A DNA stretch of 64,000 bases from Bemisia tabaci (Eukaryota > Arthropoda > Insecta > Hemiptera > Aleyrodidae), in assembly GCF_918797505.1 (NCBI RefSeq), contig NC_092795.1, forward strand, positions 33,033,131 to 33,097,130, written 5' to 3'. The position numbers and the translations under genes are program-made. This document shows, piece by piece, positions 1 to 11,491 of the stretch (positions within the stretch are counted from its first letter, which is position 1; the number at the start of each line of letters is the position of its first letter). Below the pieces are notes generated by a model. It worked only from the letters and a program-made list of their open reading frames with translations, had not been told where the DNA came from and did not search any database.

Positions 1-1094
1 AGGCGCCGGTTTTGCCTAATTCCGCGCCTTTTTCACCTCGTAACTTGCGATGCGCCCCCCCCCCCTTCCCCTCTCGCCAGGGGCCGCAATCAATCGGCTT
101 TTTATTTTCTCGTCTCGCGGCACGATAGCGAGTTTCCCGCCAACCCTTCCGCTCCGGAACGCCCCTAATTTGTCGAAGGAACGTATCTCCATTACAATGT
201 TGCCAAATTCGTTTAAAAAATCCATTTTTTCTGAAATTATGACAGTGCGATATCAGTCAAGTGGAAGCTTTTTGTAAGAAACGCCCAACAGTTCTTTGAA
301 GAAAATACAAAATGAAAGAGGAAATTTTACATCGTTGAAATGTAATCATGTTCTTTCGTTCGGAAAATCGTCAAAATCGGAAGTATGAAACAGTACAATT
401 AATTTTATAGGGGTTTTCCAGTTTTTTTATTGATTTTATTGATAGGGGGGGTTGAAAATATTTTGATTGAATTCTTTGAAGTCGATTTACCTCTAGAAGT
501 TTTCGGCCCAACGCTCTATTCTCGGCCGTTTCCGAGGAAAAGATAGTGGATGGTTGTTCTGAAACACCCGATATAATCTAACTTTCATTTGCTATGTGTT
601 AAAAATTCTCGATGATATCTCGTTCACTTGCTTTCCCAACAACCTGACGATATCTTTAAAGACGAGACATGTAACTTCTTTCTCCTGTTCAGACCCTTTC
701 TGCAAGTGGCCCATCTTTGACCCAACTTTAGTATTTTCATGTTCGCCATTGTTTTACCTCGAGATCTGTTCCACTTTTCTCCACAGGTTTCCTTCCAGCA
801 ATCGGCGAGGATCGAAGTATTCTCCGGATTTCACTCAAAAGTTATTAGAATAGATATTTTTTTGTTGCAGATTCCGGTGAGATGTCCAGATGAGGAAGGT
901 GGCATCGATGAGCTAGGTATTCATCGCGGGCCAAAGCACCTCCGGAAAAATAGGCAAAATCAACCTAATTTCGCCCAAAATGCTCAACACAAATGAAAAT
1001 AATACAGGTAAGGAAATCCATGACCCTCTGAATACACATAATAAAACAAAGAAATTGATGAACCAGAGGTGATGTTTTTAAGTTGAATGTATCC
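1..1094. other. Non-coding stretch, no recognised feature
   Basis: No convincing gene or repeat seen. A run of about 14 C lies near 54-67, followed by pyrimidine-rich sequence. A possible acceptor (T-rich tract then GCAG) ends at 870, but the next GT donor follows after only a few bases, so no exon is called. Confidence 0.5.
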
Positions 1095-1430
1095 CTTAAT
1101 AGAGAATTTGCAGGTGTCAGAAATGTGATGAATTTCGTGTTTAAGTGGAAACTATACTGAGTGAACTGAACACGAGGATACTCTTGGTTCATGAATTGAA
1201 TAATTATTGGAGAAGATACGTCAAAATGATCTTTGCTAAAATACGTGTGTTTAAATGGGAAATGCCGCCAGATGACGTCACTGGGCGGTGCATTTTCTCA
1301 CTTTTAACTCTATTTTTATACTATTTCCCATATCAAAAAAAATTATAAAGAATACTGTGAAATCAGCTCTTTAAGCACTTTCAGATGAAGCAATAAAACA
1401 TTTGCATGCAAATTCTCCATTATTATTCGT
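1095..1430 (+). repeat. Dispersed repeat family Y, copy 1
   Basis: Similar in inverted orientation to 52590-52925 inside intron 2 of the LMO gene. Shared landmarks in order are GAGAATTTGCAGGTGTC, CACGAGGATA, AAATACRTGTGTT, GCCGCCAGATGACGTCA, ATTTTCTCACTTTTAA and CAGATGAAGCAATAAAA. The element carries a TGACGTCA (CRE-like) octamer. No coding potential seen. Confidence 0.75.
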
Positions 1431-2397
1431 CCAGTACCTAGTAATGTACTTCTAGTAAATTACTTTCTGGGTATTTAATTTCCTCACTAAAGAGAATGTT
1501 TGGTTCATGAAATTCCTAGTAGATAGGCGGTTTTGAACAGGATCACTAAAGATTTGTTCCCTCTGCAAGTGCCATTTATGTTATATTTCAGGTGATCGCC
1601 ATTTTTTTTTCGCAAACTGATTAATGCCGCGCGGTCTTGAACGGCGCAAAAATTGCGAGTTAAATATCCTCCGCGAACTGCATTTGCCTATGTGAGAAAA
1701 AAGTGCATTTCCGCCGATAATGTCATAATAAATGCGACGAGCAAACGTGATTTATCCGTTTCTCGGTTAGAAGAGCGGTTTTAATGAGAGAAATTTCATT
1801 TTTGAAGAGATTTTCACGCCTCGGCAGGAAACTTCGAGCCGAGGTTTAAATCAAAATGAAATCGACGGAAATCGAGTGAATTTGCGGCAAATAAGCCTCG
1901 TAAACGTGGAAATGACTTTTAGGAAAAGGCTTCAGAAAAAATCGTGTTTCCCTTCGATATTCCTTTAATCTCTTTGAACAGGTTCCTAGATTATCACCGG
2001 CGGGCCTGAAAGTCAGGAACGAGCCTCTCTTTTCAGTGTAAAAAAAAAAAAATTGCGAATAGACATACGAGTCCTCTTATTTTGCGAAATCGCCCGAATA
2101 CGCACGAACGTGTTTTAATTAAGCATCATTTAGTTATTTTGTTCATGATCTTTGTAAGATAGGTTTTTTAAATCCTTCCTAATGGGGTCTTTAGAAATGT
2201 AGCATTGTACCCTCGTCGCCTTAACATTGTATATTTGTCTTTTTTTAAGCAAACAACAGAGAAAGAAAACATGGAAAGAGAGAACGTTTATTCTTAAACA
2301 TTCCTCGATGCTCCGAAAAAAAGATTGTGCGCCCTTGAAATTTCACAATTTGTTTTTCAAAAGTCATTTTTTCAAAAACCGTTATTCTGGTAGTTAT
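1431..2397. other. Non-coding stretch, nothing recognised
   Basis: AT-rich intergenic or intronic sequence with an A-run near 2040-2052. No repeat shared with the rest of the window was noticed. Confidence 0.5.
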
Positions 2398-2890
2398 AAA
2401 ATTGATAGACAAAGCTACAGACATAAAAGACAAAAGGGATTTGGAAGGGATCCTATTGGTGGGAGCGGATGGTTGCAATGAAAGAAGATGGTACATAGAT
2501 TATTTTAGACTAACTAACGGCACACTGGAAAAAAAACACATCGGATCTAGAGTCCAGACTCTTAAAAACATCGACGAGAAAAAGTATACTCTTGATTCAA
2601 TCAGAATCTACCTTAAATCAAGAACCAAGCCTCTTAATTTAAGCGGATTTCGTTTTGATTCAAGCAAAAATCCGATTGAATCAAGAGTATTTTTTCTTAT
2701 CAATTTTTCAAGAGTCTGGACTCTAGATCTAATGTGTTTTTTTTTTCCAGTGCAACTCACGAGAGATCCCGTGGTTAGTCCATCATTTTCTTTCTTATAG
2801 AAACAAACCATTTCAACCAATAGGATCGCTCCGTACTATCTATGTTTATTTGTCTATCGCTTTGTCTATCAAATTCAAAAATCAGCCCGC
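2398..2890. mobile_element. Family R foldback repeat, copy 1, carrying A1
   Basis: The left end contains GATAGACAAAGC and GGATCCTATTGGTGGGAGC. The right end contains their reverse complements (CCAATAGGATCGCTCC, GCTTTGTCTATC), ending near AATCAGCCCGC. The inverted arrangement marks a foldback element. The family A MITE at 2523-2752 sits inside it. Other R copies or fragments: 13179-13312, 24240-24537, 35462-35530, 43525-43600. Confidence 0.7.
2523..2752. mobile_element. Family A MITE, copy A1 (CACTGG termini, CMC-like)
   Basis: Almost fully palindromic 230-bp element. It starts CACTGGAAAAAA and ends TTTTTTCCAGTG, with inverted arms carrying ATCTAGAGTCCAGACTCT and a run of GATTCAATC/GATTGAATC motifs. 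The 2-bp direct repeat CA flanks it (2521-2522, 2753-2754). CAC ends plus a short duplication fit the CACTA/Mirage/Chapaev group; that classification is inferred. There is no ORF, so it would be non-autonomous. Confidence 0.85.
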
Positions 2891-3466
2891 TGAAAAGCTC
2901 GATTTCGATTTTCAGATACCGTCATGAGCCCTGTTTTGCGGAGACGACGCAGCCTCGCGATTCCGTTTGAGCGAGGACTCGGGCGGCTCCCTCACGCAAC
3001 CGAGTTCCTTCACTCCTTCCAGGAGCACCTTTAATTACATTCGGATTTGAGGGCTTTTCCACCCTCCCCCCTTCCCCTCCGCCGGCGGATCGTTCAGGAG
3101 GGTGCCTCGGTTATTAAAATAGGAGCAAAAATTATTCATGAACTTTTAATTAAAAAAGTGCCGACTAAAACAGTGGGTATTAAAAAGCGGCCAAGAAAAC
3201 TAATTAGCGCTTTCTTAGAACTTTTTTTCGAACGGCGAAAGATACCCCTCGGTCCTCGGTTTCCGGCCGTGTTCCGGGAGATAATGGCCCTTTGTGCTCC
3301 GGCTCGAAGCGAAAACAACGTAATTCGCTGTTGCTTTGTATTCTGGGTTACGCGGTTTTTGTTTGTAGCGAAAATGTAGTCGCGACGCTCCGACTGGAAT
3401 TTTACGCCGCCCCCCCCCCCCTCCCGTTCCGCCATGGAATATATTCTATCTTCTCCCCGCTGGAAT
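2891..3466. other. GC/pyrimidine-rich non-coding stretch
   Basis: Contains C-rich tracts at about 3060-3080 and a long C run at 3409-3424. No gene recognised. Confidence 0.45.
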
Positions 3467-5414
3467 AATTGAGGACCATGCCGGAAGAAGGGCGTATCTC
3501 GAGATACGCCCTTTTTTCAACATTCTGCTTTTCTGATTCTACGTCGAATAGTGAGAGTATCCTCCAAGTTTGAGAAAAATCTGTCGATTTGTTACGTGAA
3601 TAATTGACCTGTAAAGTACACCGAAGATACGCCCTTCTTCCGGCCAACGAACTTTCTCCTCTTATTTACACATTTTGCCTTCCGTGATATGGATTTTTAC
3701 CTGTTTTCTGGTGAAAGAAGTGTCACTTCCATTTTGTTCTCATTAGAAGGAATAGTTTTAGCCGAATAGAATGATTATTTATTCATTTTTATTTACTGTA
3801 CATCACAGAACGTGAAATGTGAGAGTTACGATTTATTGCACATATTACATTAGTAATGTTAATGCAGTCCGAAGCTTTAAGTTTCGGAGTTGTTCGGAGT
3901 TGCAAGTTTATAAACAAATTCTCGTGACTCTATGTATGTTTGATGTAAGATACACAAGTACGCGATAGTGAAATCTCCCAAATGGCTGCTGTGATGACGC
4001 GCCGCAGCGTGGAACTTCCTACATATATCAGCCACCTTACTCGCAGGCGCGAACGTATACTTCTCGAGAATATTACGAAAAATATTGCAGAAACTTTGCA
4101 ACATCGGACAGATCTTAAGTTTTTTAATCAATAAAAGTGGAAATCTGTCGCATGAACAACTACAGAATATTCAACATGGGTTTTTTTATTGAAAATGATT
4201 ACCCGACGAAGCGCTTGGGGGGTTGGAGTGGGAAGCGGTCAAGGGGCGTACCTTATCTGAGAGTTAATTAAATTTGGCAACATTATAAGATCAATGAAGC
4301 TTAACAGACAAGAGCTTACAGAATTTTCATCAGATACTCTTGAAAAATGACAAGAAAAGTTCTCTATAGGGGCATTTTTTTTTTTTTTTGAATGATTAAA
4401 TCGACGCATTTTCCATCCTCATAAAATTGGAGCATTCGGTGATGAAGGTTTGGCCATTGAAAAGTTCATTTTTACGGACAATGTATCAAATTATTAAGCA
4501 ACACTCGGTTCAAACATATAAGGAATTCCACAGTTTAAAATGACAACCAAAGAAAAGACAATAATTTTAAGAAGAAACCGCTATACCAATAAGGTTCATT
4601 TCTGGACGATTGGCAACACAGCATATCCCATACCGTTGGAAGGGGGGGGGGGGCAAGATGTAATTGATATTAGACAAACAGAATCCAATGGGTGCAATTC
4701 GTAACCAATTGAATGTTCGACCACCTTTGGAGACCCTCCAGACTCAATAAGGAGCAACAGCGGATTATAACAGTTTTCCGACGACAATAACAATGCACTT
4801 TTCTCATGTACGTGCAACCGGAAAAGTTCAGTTTTTTCCGCTAATAAACCTCCGATTTTAAAAAACTATAGCTCGTTAGAAAGCTGAAGAAATTCTGCAG
4901 AAACCGTTTTCTTTGATTTCCTTTAAATTAATTTTGTCACGAGATACAAAAGAAGGAAATCAACTTAGTAGTGAATTTAGTGTCTTCAGCAATCACAAGT
5001 GCGCCCAGAAAAAGCTGGGTTTCTCTGCAACCAGTGACCCGATCTTTAAAAACTTTGGCTCGTTAGAATACTGAAATGTATTAGCAGAAAGTCATTTCCC
5101 CGATTTTCTTCTTTTTCATTACTTTATGAGTTATCGAAGAAAAACGATCCTCTTTTTTATCGTACATACAAGGATTCCGAAAGAAGGGCGTATCTCTGGC
5201 TTACTTTGTCCAATGATTACAGAGGGCAAATTATTTATTTCTTTTAAACTTTTAATGGATTTCAAAGCTGTAGGATCTAGTTTAAGAGAATTGACTTTGG
5301 TTTAACCAACTGCTGCATTTCATTTTTCGGGACACCATTTCAAATCTTCAAATGCGTTTTTCTAACGACGCTGAACCTTGTACATACGCCCTTCTTCCGG
5401 CATGGTCCTCAATT
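3467..5414. mobile_element. Family E long TIR element, 1948 bp
   Basis: Bounded by perfect 31-bp terminal inverted repeats at 3467-3497 and 5384-5414; the outer part is AATTGAGGACCATGCCGG and the inner part GAAGAAGGGCGTAT. The inner motif recurs inside at 3498-3515, 3625-3643 and 5174-5195, giving subterminal repeats near both ends. A G run lies at 4640-4651. No transposase-like ORF is visible, so this is probably a non-autonomous DNA transposon. No clear target-site duplication was found. Confidence 0.75.
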
Positions 5415-6019
5415 CATACTCGAGCAATTACCTGAAGTTTTTTTTCCGATTTTTACAAGTTTTCAGCGTTCCGATGCAGCATTTAGTGCGGCCAGCACTA
5501 CATAATCGCGCCATTGGTTGTAAAGTTTTAATACATGGAATGTTGCTCGCTTTTGTTATCCAACTGCAGTTGCCACGAAATTCAGTAACGTTTTTATTTA
5601 AGCTCTATTTCGCTCCCTTCCCTCTCTACCCCTCCCTCCCCCTCGCTCTTCCCTGTCCCTCGAATAAGGGACGCTGATTCGCTGCGCGAACGCGACGCGT
5701 TTTTGAGCATGCTCGAATAAAACTGTGAATGGTGCCGGGGTGTAGCTACAGGATTTTAAATTCATGTTTATTTTGACTTTTTTTAAACTCGAAAATGTTT
5801 CCCTCTTTTTTTTCAAAAAATTTGTAATTTGAAAATTGTGGGATGAAAGATTGTTTTGTAAATCGAAAGTTAGGCCGGTTTTAACTATTTTTCTTTTGAG
5901 TTTTAAATCCTTACGAAAAGAAAGAAAAGGCACTCACACTTGAAAACCTGACCTAGTCCTGGTAGTAAGGATCATTGAGAAAAGACAAACATTACGAGCT
6001 TAGCCATCACAGATTCAGA
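5415..6019. other. Non-coding stretch, nothing recognised
   Basis: T-rich and C/T-rich tract near 5600-5660; otherwise no gene or shared repeat seen. Confidence 0.45.
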
Positions 6020-6182
6020 CAGAGACGGAAGCAGCAGATCGGCAACACTTGCTTCTGTCTTTCTAAATCTGTGTTGAATAATCGATTCTTGTCGAGGCAT
6101 CCACCCCCTCCGTGAATCGATACATTTCCATAGGTTTAAATGGAGAAAAAGCAGTGTTGCCAACTTCCTGGATCCGCCAGTG
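6020..6182. mobile_element. Family F hAT-like MITE, copy F4 (diverged)
   Basis: The right end GGATCCGCCAGTG and the internal GAATCGATACATTTCCATAG match other F copies. The left end (CAGAGACGGAAGCAGCAGAT) is a decayed version of CAGAGGCGGATCCAGCA. The flanking 8 bases do not match, so the insertion is old or rearranged. Confidence 0.65.
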
Positions 6183-6424
6183 AAGGCGACGATCAAATGA
6201 CGCTGTTCGCATTTAAGGTTGACATTTTTTTAACTGGAGCTCATTGAGGTTTGATGTTGTCATAGGGTTATACATAGGAATTTATCTATTAATATGAAAT
6301 AGTGATAATATTTTCTTAGCTTGGAATATATGAAATTTTGAATGAGATTTTTGTTGGGAGGATTGCTTAACTGTGTCTTTATTGGGAGGAGAACGATTTG
6401 GTTTCAGATTATTGCTTGGGTTAA

Positions 6425-6471
6425 AGAAGAAGAAGAAGAAGAAGAAGAAGAAGAAGAAGAAGAAGAAGAAA
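6425..6471 (+). repeat. (GAA)n microsatellite
   Basis: About 15 uninterrupted AGA/GAA triplets. The reverse-strand reading gives a poly-Ser or poly-Phe run, which is not a gene. Confidence 0.95.
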
Positions 6472-7459
6472 GGAAGCATTTAAGGTTAGCGGCAGCTTCG
6501 TTGCATGAAACCTGAAAACTATTTATAAACAAAAAACTTGACAACTTGGCTACAAAATAAAAAGGGAAAAAATGATAAGGGAGGCTAGAACGGCACAGCC
6601 GGGCGGAGGGAAGGGGTTGACCGATAAAAAAAGTAGGAGAATCAATCAGCGAACACAATTTGAAGCAAACAATAAAATACACGGGTAACCCCGAAGAAAA
6701 TATGCTGGGTTTTTCTTCAATTCCCTCCCGCCCCCTCGCGTCCCCTCCCCGCCCCGCGCGCCCGGGATCCGAGGGCGGGCCGATAACTGTATATTATATC
6801 CGCCGGCGGAAATTGGTTTTTCGATATTATAATGGTATATTTTTGTGTGGATCCGCTTCGGCTCTCCCGGTCCCGGTGTGTTTAATTCCAGCGCCGCAGA
6901 AATAACATATGAAAATTGGTTCTTTTTTATGTTCCCCGCTCGGAGTCGCGGGAACGGACCGATTGACTTCCCCCTCCCCCCCGTCTCCTTACTTCTCCAT
7001 CGCTCTGCCCACCCCCGCCTTTGCGGGTCATATCAGCGGGATGAATATCGTTTATCTCTCTCCTCCGCTCTTATTACGACCGCCTTTTTCCCCGCGTCGA
7101 ATTTGCTCCTGTGTCTAATTGGACTACATTCTCCAATAAGGAACTACTATTTTTGACTATCTGTAAAAGGACATATCTGCGTAAGGAAACTAATGGCGAT
7201 ATGTTGTTTCAGAAATGAGCCAGAAATAGTTGTTCCTTATTTTAAAATGAAGTCTAAAAAACAGGCCTCGTTCTGCGTCCATCGTCCATGTTATCCCTGA
7301 TCAGACGTGCACGATGACTTTCTTGATGCTGCTGCAAATTTATTTTTCATCGAATTTTTAGCTGCTGCGTATGCAGCCTATAACGAATGATCGAGAATTC
7401 GAAGAAAACCTCCAGTTCCCTCGACTCGTGATAATTTTCTCATATCAGAGTTGTGGGAT
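6472..7459. other. Non-coding stretch with C-rich tracts
   Basis: Dense C/T and GC blocks at 6718-6780 and 6966-7020, separated by AT-rich DNA. No supported ORF, splice sites or shared repeat. Confidence 0.45.
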
Positions 7460-8105
7460 GATGCAACTATTCGCACTCAATGGATGTCCGGGTTGTATAA
7501 GCGAATAATTGAAGGCGCACACCTATGCCTCTGCACTTGAAGCAACGAATAGCGGATTCTTGAATAGTACGACGGAATTATAGGCATCGTGGCGCCTTGA
7601 TGCAACTATTCGCACTCGATGGATGTCCGCGTTGCATACGCGTAAAAGTGAAGGCGCTTACATATGCCTCTGTACTTCAAGCGACGAATAGCGGATGCTT
7701 GAATAGCACGACGGAGTTGTAGGCATCGTAGCGCCTTGATGCAACTATTCGCACCCGATGGATGTCCAGGTTGCATACGCGAAAAAGTGAAGGCGCACAC
7801 ATGTGCCTCTGCGTTTGCATAATTGAAGCAACGAATAGCGGATTCTTTCCTAGCACGGCGGAGTTGTGGGCATCACAGCTCCTCGATACAACTATTCGCA
7901 CCCGATGGATGTCCGCGTTGCATAAGCGGAAAAGTGAAGGTGCACTCGTATGTCTTGAAGCAACGAATAGCGGATTTACGGCAGAATTGTAGGCATCGTA
8001 GCGCCTTAATGCAACTATTCGAACTCGATGAATGTCCGGGTTGCATAAGCGAATAATTGAAGGCCCAGACGTGTGCCTCTACAATTGAAGCAACGAATAG
8101 CGGAT
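7460..8105 (+). repeat. Minisatellite, 5 units of about 139 bp (family J)
   Basis: Units start at 7460, 7599, 7738, 7885 and 8008 (spacings 139, 139, 147, 123). Each begins near GATGCAACTATTCGCACTCG, followed by ATGGATGTCC, then GAAGGCGC, then GCAACGAATAGCGGAT, and closes near GTAGGCATCGTAGCGCCTT. Short ORFs across it shift between units and are repeat artefacts. Related single units lie near 27.9, 40.0, 44.15 and 48.35 kb. Confidence 0.9.
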
Positions 8106-8150
8106 CTGGTAAGGAGAACTCGAATTCGGGAGCGGCCCGACACAGCCTGA

Positions 8151-10198
8151 GAGTAGAATCAAATAAGTTTTGCTCTTGGAGCCATCGTTTTTTAAAAAAG
8201 TGACTTTGGTTATTTTAAAACTTCAGCATGTTTTCTGAAGCCCTCATACTCTTGGAAAGTCGATTTTAATAGTGGTCAATCTTCGTTTTCAACAGAAATT
8301 TTTTTTTGGCCTCTTTTATCACTGGAAGTTAAATTTTTTGTCCGTACCGTAGACCAACTAAACAGGCTTGTTTTCCTATCAATACGTGCGATAATAATAC
8401 CGTTTTAAGTTTTTCTGCACTCATAGAGCTATATTCTTGTAGAAGAATAAAACAAAATATCCTTCAAAGTTTTTACTTTCAAAATTTAGCCCCCAAATTG
8501 CTCTAAAGTCCGATTTCTAGAATTTTTCGCCATCATTTTTCTCCTAAAAAAGCCAGGAAATGTAATTAAGCGCTTAATTTTAATTAATTTCTTTAGAACT
8601 AACTTAGAAGATGTGGTAGACAACTTTTTTAAAGAATTTCTACAGGTTTGCTCTTTTTAAAGCTACAAATTGTACAATTTTTTACTGGTCTACGGTACGG
8701 ACAAACGGGCTACGGTAAGGACGAAGAGGCATTCGTAAATATTAATGTATGCAAGGGCCGAATTATAAAGAACTGAAATTCATTGGAGAATAAACTGCTA
8801 AGTTATAGCATAGCTTATAAGTGCCACTTTTATAAATAATTACAGGCAATAAAGGTAAAAAGAGTAAGTAAATCAGTTTTTCAAAAATAATGAACTGCTT
8901 TTATTTTAAAGTAAACGCATTAAATAATTAGGGACAAATCTTAGAAGCTGAGTTCTTAAAACAAGCTTGACAACGTTAGAACGTTTTAGGTGCACTTTTA
9001 CAAAATAAGAAAGAAAACAAAAAGGTAAATTTATCGAAAATGTGGTCACAAATCACCTTAAATAAATATTTAAAGGACAATAAGAAAAAAATAAGTTAGA
9101 TATTAACGAATAAATATTAAACGAATAAATTGCTATGAACTTCAGACGAAAAAGAGGACTCAAAGTTCTAAAAGAAAAAATGAAAAAAATAAAAAGATGG
9201 CGATCCTTATGCAATCATCGAAAAAAAAGCCTCCTTCTTCTAAGTCGCGTCGTACTAAAAAAAAATACGTCTCTCTTTTTTTTTAAATTCCAAATTTTGG
9301 TGATAGATAAAATAAAGTAAAGTGGGATGATCTATCAAACAGCGCACCGATTTTCGGATGACTTTCGCATTTTGTCCGTACTTACCGTAGACCCGGCCGC
9401 ATCGCGCGTCAGCTACGGGCTACGGTACCGGACGGCTACGGGCTACGGTACGGACGGCTACGGTGCGGACAAATCGTGTGATTATTGGCAACGGTGCTCG
9501 GGCATATGCACGCATGTGGTTGAAATTCTGGATTTGAGGTTAAGATATCAGACCGTATCAAAAAATACCAAAATTCGAGAGTTTGAAGTGATTTATGCAT
9601 TAAAAAGGTAGGTATACGGTAAGGACATCCTAGATGGTCGTTAAACCTAGAAACTCATAAAAAACGGTCAAAATTTACTGTTTCATTGCGGTTTTTTTCC
9701 TCTGCTCGACATCAGCGTGTGATAGTCACGATAACACAAAAAAAGTAAACAAAGTTCATAAGTGCTGCACTCTAACGGACGAAATGATGCTGAAAAAAGG
9801 GGGCTACGGTACAGGACGCGAATTCCGCAGACAACGCTGCTTGACGCAAAGACGGTCAATATTTTCACTTATTTGGATGAATATAACTGAAAATAATAAG
9901 TTAGGTACAAGTTGAGTGTGAATTTACAGCAGAAGTGGAAGCATTTAGATGCAAGATGATGGTTATGAAGCGTTAAAGTTGCGCACTTGAGTCGCAGACA
10001 GGCTACGGTACAGGACATTTCAGCTGTTTAGGGCCAAAATTCTGATATTAAATGGCAGAAACTGCCTAAAGCGATGTTGGGACCTGATTAAGCGTAAAAT
10101 TTTGAACAAATTTAAAGAAAAAAAAGGTCAGATTTTTTCATTTTGAAGGGCTAAAAAGTCGGGAGACATGGTAGAGCAAAACTTATTTGATTCTACTC
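8151..10198. mobile_element. Family W TIR element, 2048 bp, with internal motif array
   Basis: Perfect 26-bp inverted ends at 8151-8176 and 10173-10198 (GAGTAGAATCAAATAAG outermost). The interior is very AT-rich apart from about ten copies of a CTACGGTACGGAC-type motif (see findings). No ORF longer than about 95 codons and no transposase motif seen. Probably a non-autonomous element; superfamily unknown and no clear target duplication. Confidence 0.75.
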
Positions 10199-10481
10199 CT
10201 GACCGGGAAAAAGGGAAAGAAGCTGCGACAAACGCAGGGAACTTAATATATTTTTTATTCGCTCATTTTTAGAGAATATGAATCGGAAGCCGGGGCCGGG
10301 CCGGGCAGAAGCACGCGCGCCGCCCCGACCCCTCCCGTAATGGAATAATAAATACATCCATTTTTCAATGCCTTTCCAATTTCGTCTTCGCCTCCCCCCG
10401 CGCGGCCTCCCCAGGCGGTGACCTGCCGTGGGCCACCGTCCGACCAGGAGACGCAACAGCCGCCTCCAAAGCTCCTTTTAT
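10199..10481. other. GC-rich non-coding stretch
   Basis: Pyrimidine/GC-rich block at 10290-10450 with no supported gene. Confidence 0.4.
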
Positions 10482-10876
10482 TTCAAACGAAAGTTGCACT
10501 TTCCTCCTGTCTTGCCGCTTTGGGCCGTATTTTTAGTCGATTCCTTATGAATTAATCTCGTCGTTCTCCTCATGAAAGACCGTGACTACATTTTGATATT
10601 GCCGAATTTCTCCTTGCAAATTACATTTTCATTAGGAGAATTTTGAGCATTTCTAACTACAAATTCCACCGATTTTTATTCAAACGAAAGTTGCACTTTC
10701 CTTCTGTCTTGCCGCTTTGGGCCGTATTTTCAGTCGATTCCTTATAAATTAATCTCGTCGTTCTCCTCATAAAAGACCGTAAGTACATTTGAATATTGCC
10801 AAATTTCTCCGCGCAAATTACATTTTTATCAGAAGAATTTTGAGCATTTCTAACTAAAAATTCCACCGATTTTTCA
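10482..10876 (+). repeat. Tandem duplication, period 197 bp (family X)
   Basis: Two direct copies, 10482-10678 and 10679-10876, share CAAACGAAAGTTGCACTTTC, TTGCCGCTTTGGGCCGTATT, ATTAATCTCGTCGTTCTCC and TTTGAGCATTTCTAACTA with few differences. Diverged relatives at 12700-12905 and 34640-34850 keep the pattern TTTCTC-GCAAATTACA-TTT and a TTTC-AACT tail. Confidence 0.85.
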
Positions 10877-10952
10877 TCCAATCTCACGCAAAAATTTTTG
10901 ATGAAAATTTCATAGGTATATTCTTGTAAAAAAATAAATTTTTTTGAGTCAA

Positions 10953-11322
10953 TTGGACGTATTTATGCTAAAAGAAACTATGTGCAAGTGGAAAGAAGGG
11001 GTGTGCTCGTACAAGCTGCATAAGAAACAATCTAAAAGTGGATAGAGTTCCTTTTGAGAAAATGGAAAAGCGGGATTTTACATGAAATCAAAAGGAACTG
11101 GAGCGCTAATCCGTGAGCCTCGGGCATGTTACAAGAGCGTTGTAGACAGGGATCATCAGTTAAAGAGTTCCGTCACCGATCTCCCCGTCGTGCCCCGTCT
11201 CGATCATTGCCGCTGACGTCACTGGCGCTTTTAAACTCCCATTCATTTTCATGGCCCTCAACTAACGAGCACACCCCACCTTTCCACTTGCACATAGTTC
11301 CATTCAGCATAAATACGTCCAA
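10953..11322. mobile_element. Family D foldback MITE, copy D1
   Basis: Inverted ends of about 40 bp with few mismatches: TTGGACGTATTTATGC then GAAACTATGTGCAAGTGGA on the left, and TCCACTTGCACATAGTTCC then GCATAAATACGTCCAA on the right. Related shorter copies at 17538-17677 and around 29191-29524, and a cousin at 35558-35784. Confidence 0.75.
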
Positions 11323-11344
11323 GTTTACAATCATGGAATAGAAT

Positions 11345-11491
11345 CATTGGCGGATCCAGCAAATTGGCAACGTTCTTTTTCTCCATTTAAACCTGTGAAA
11401 ATGTATCGATTCTTAGAGGGGCCAGGTGCTCCGACAAGAATCGATTAAATGGAGAAAATCCGGTGTTGCCAAATTGTTGGATCCGCCTCTG
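11345..11491. mobile_element. Family F hAT-type MITE, copy F1
   Basis: Starts CATTGGCGGATCCAGC and ends GGATCCGCCTCTG, with a near-palindromic interior containing AATCGATT and CTCCATTTAA. It is flanked by AATAGAAT (11337-11344) and AATAGACT (11492-11499), an 8-bp duplication with one change. CA(G) ends and 8-bp duplications are standard for hAT elements. Confidence 0.85.

Noticed and set aside
6282..6682. Poly-Phe and poly-Ser ORFs
   Set aside because: Reading of the (GAA)n microsatellite on the minus strand.
7460..8105. CRISPR array
   Set aside because: Units are directly repeated in full with no distinct spacers; a minisatellite in a eukaryotic genome.
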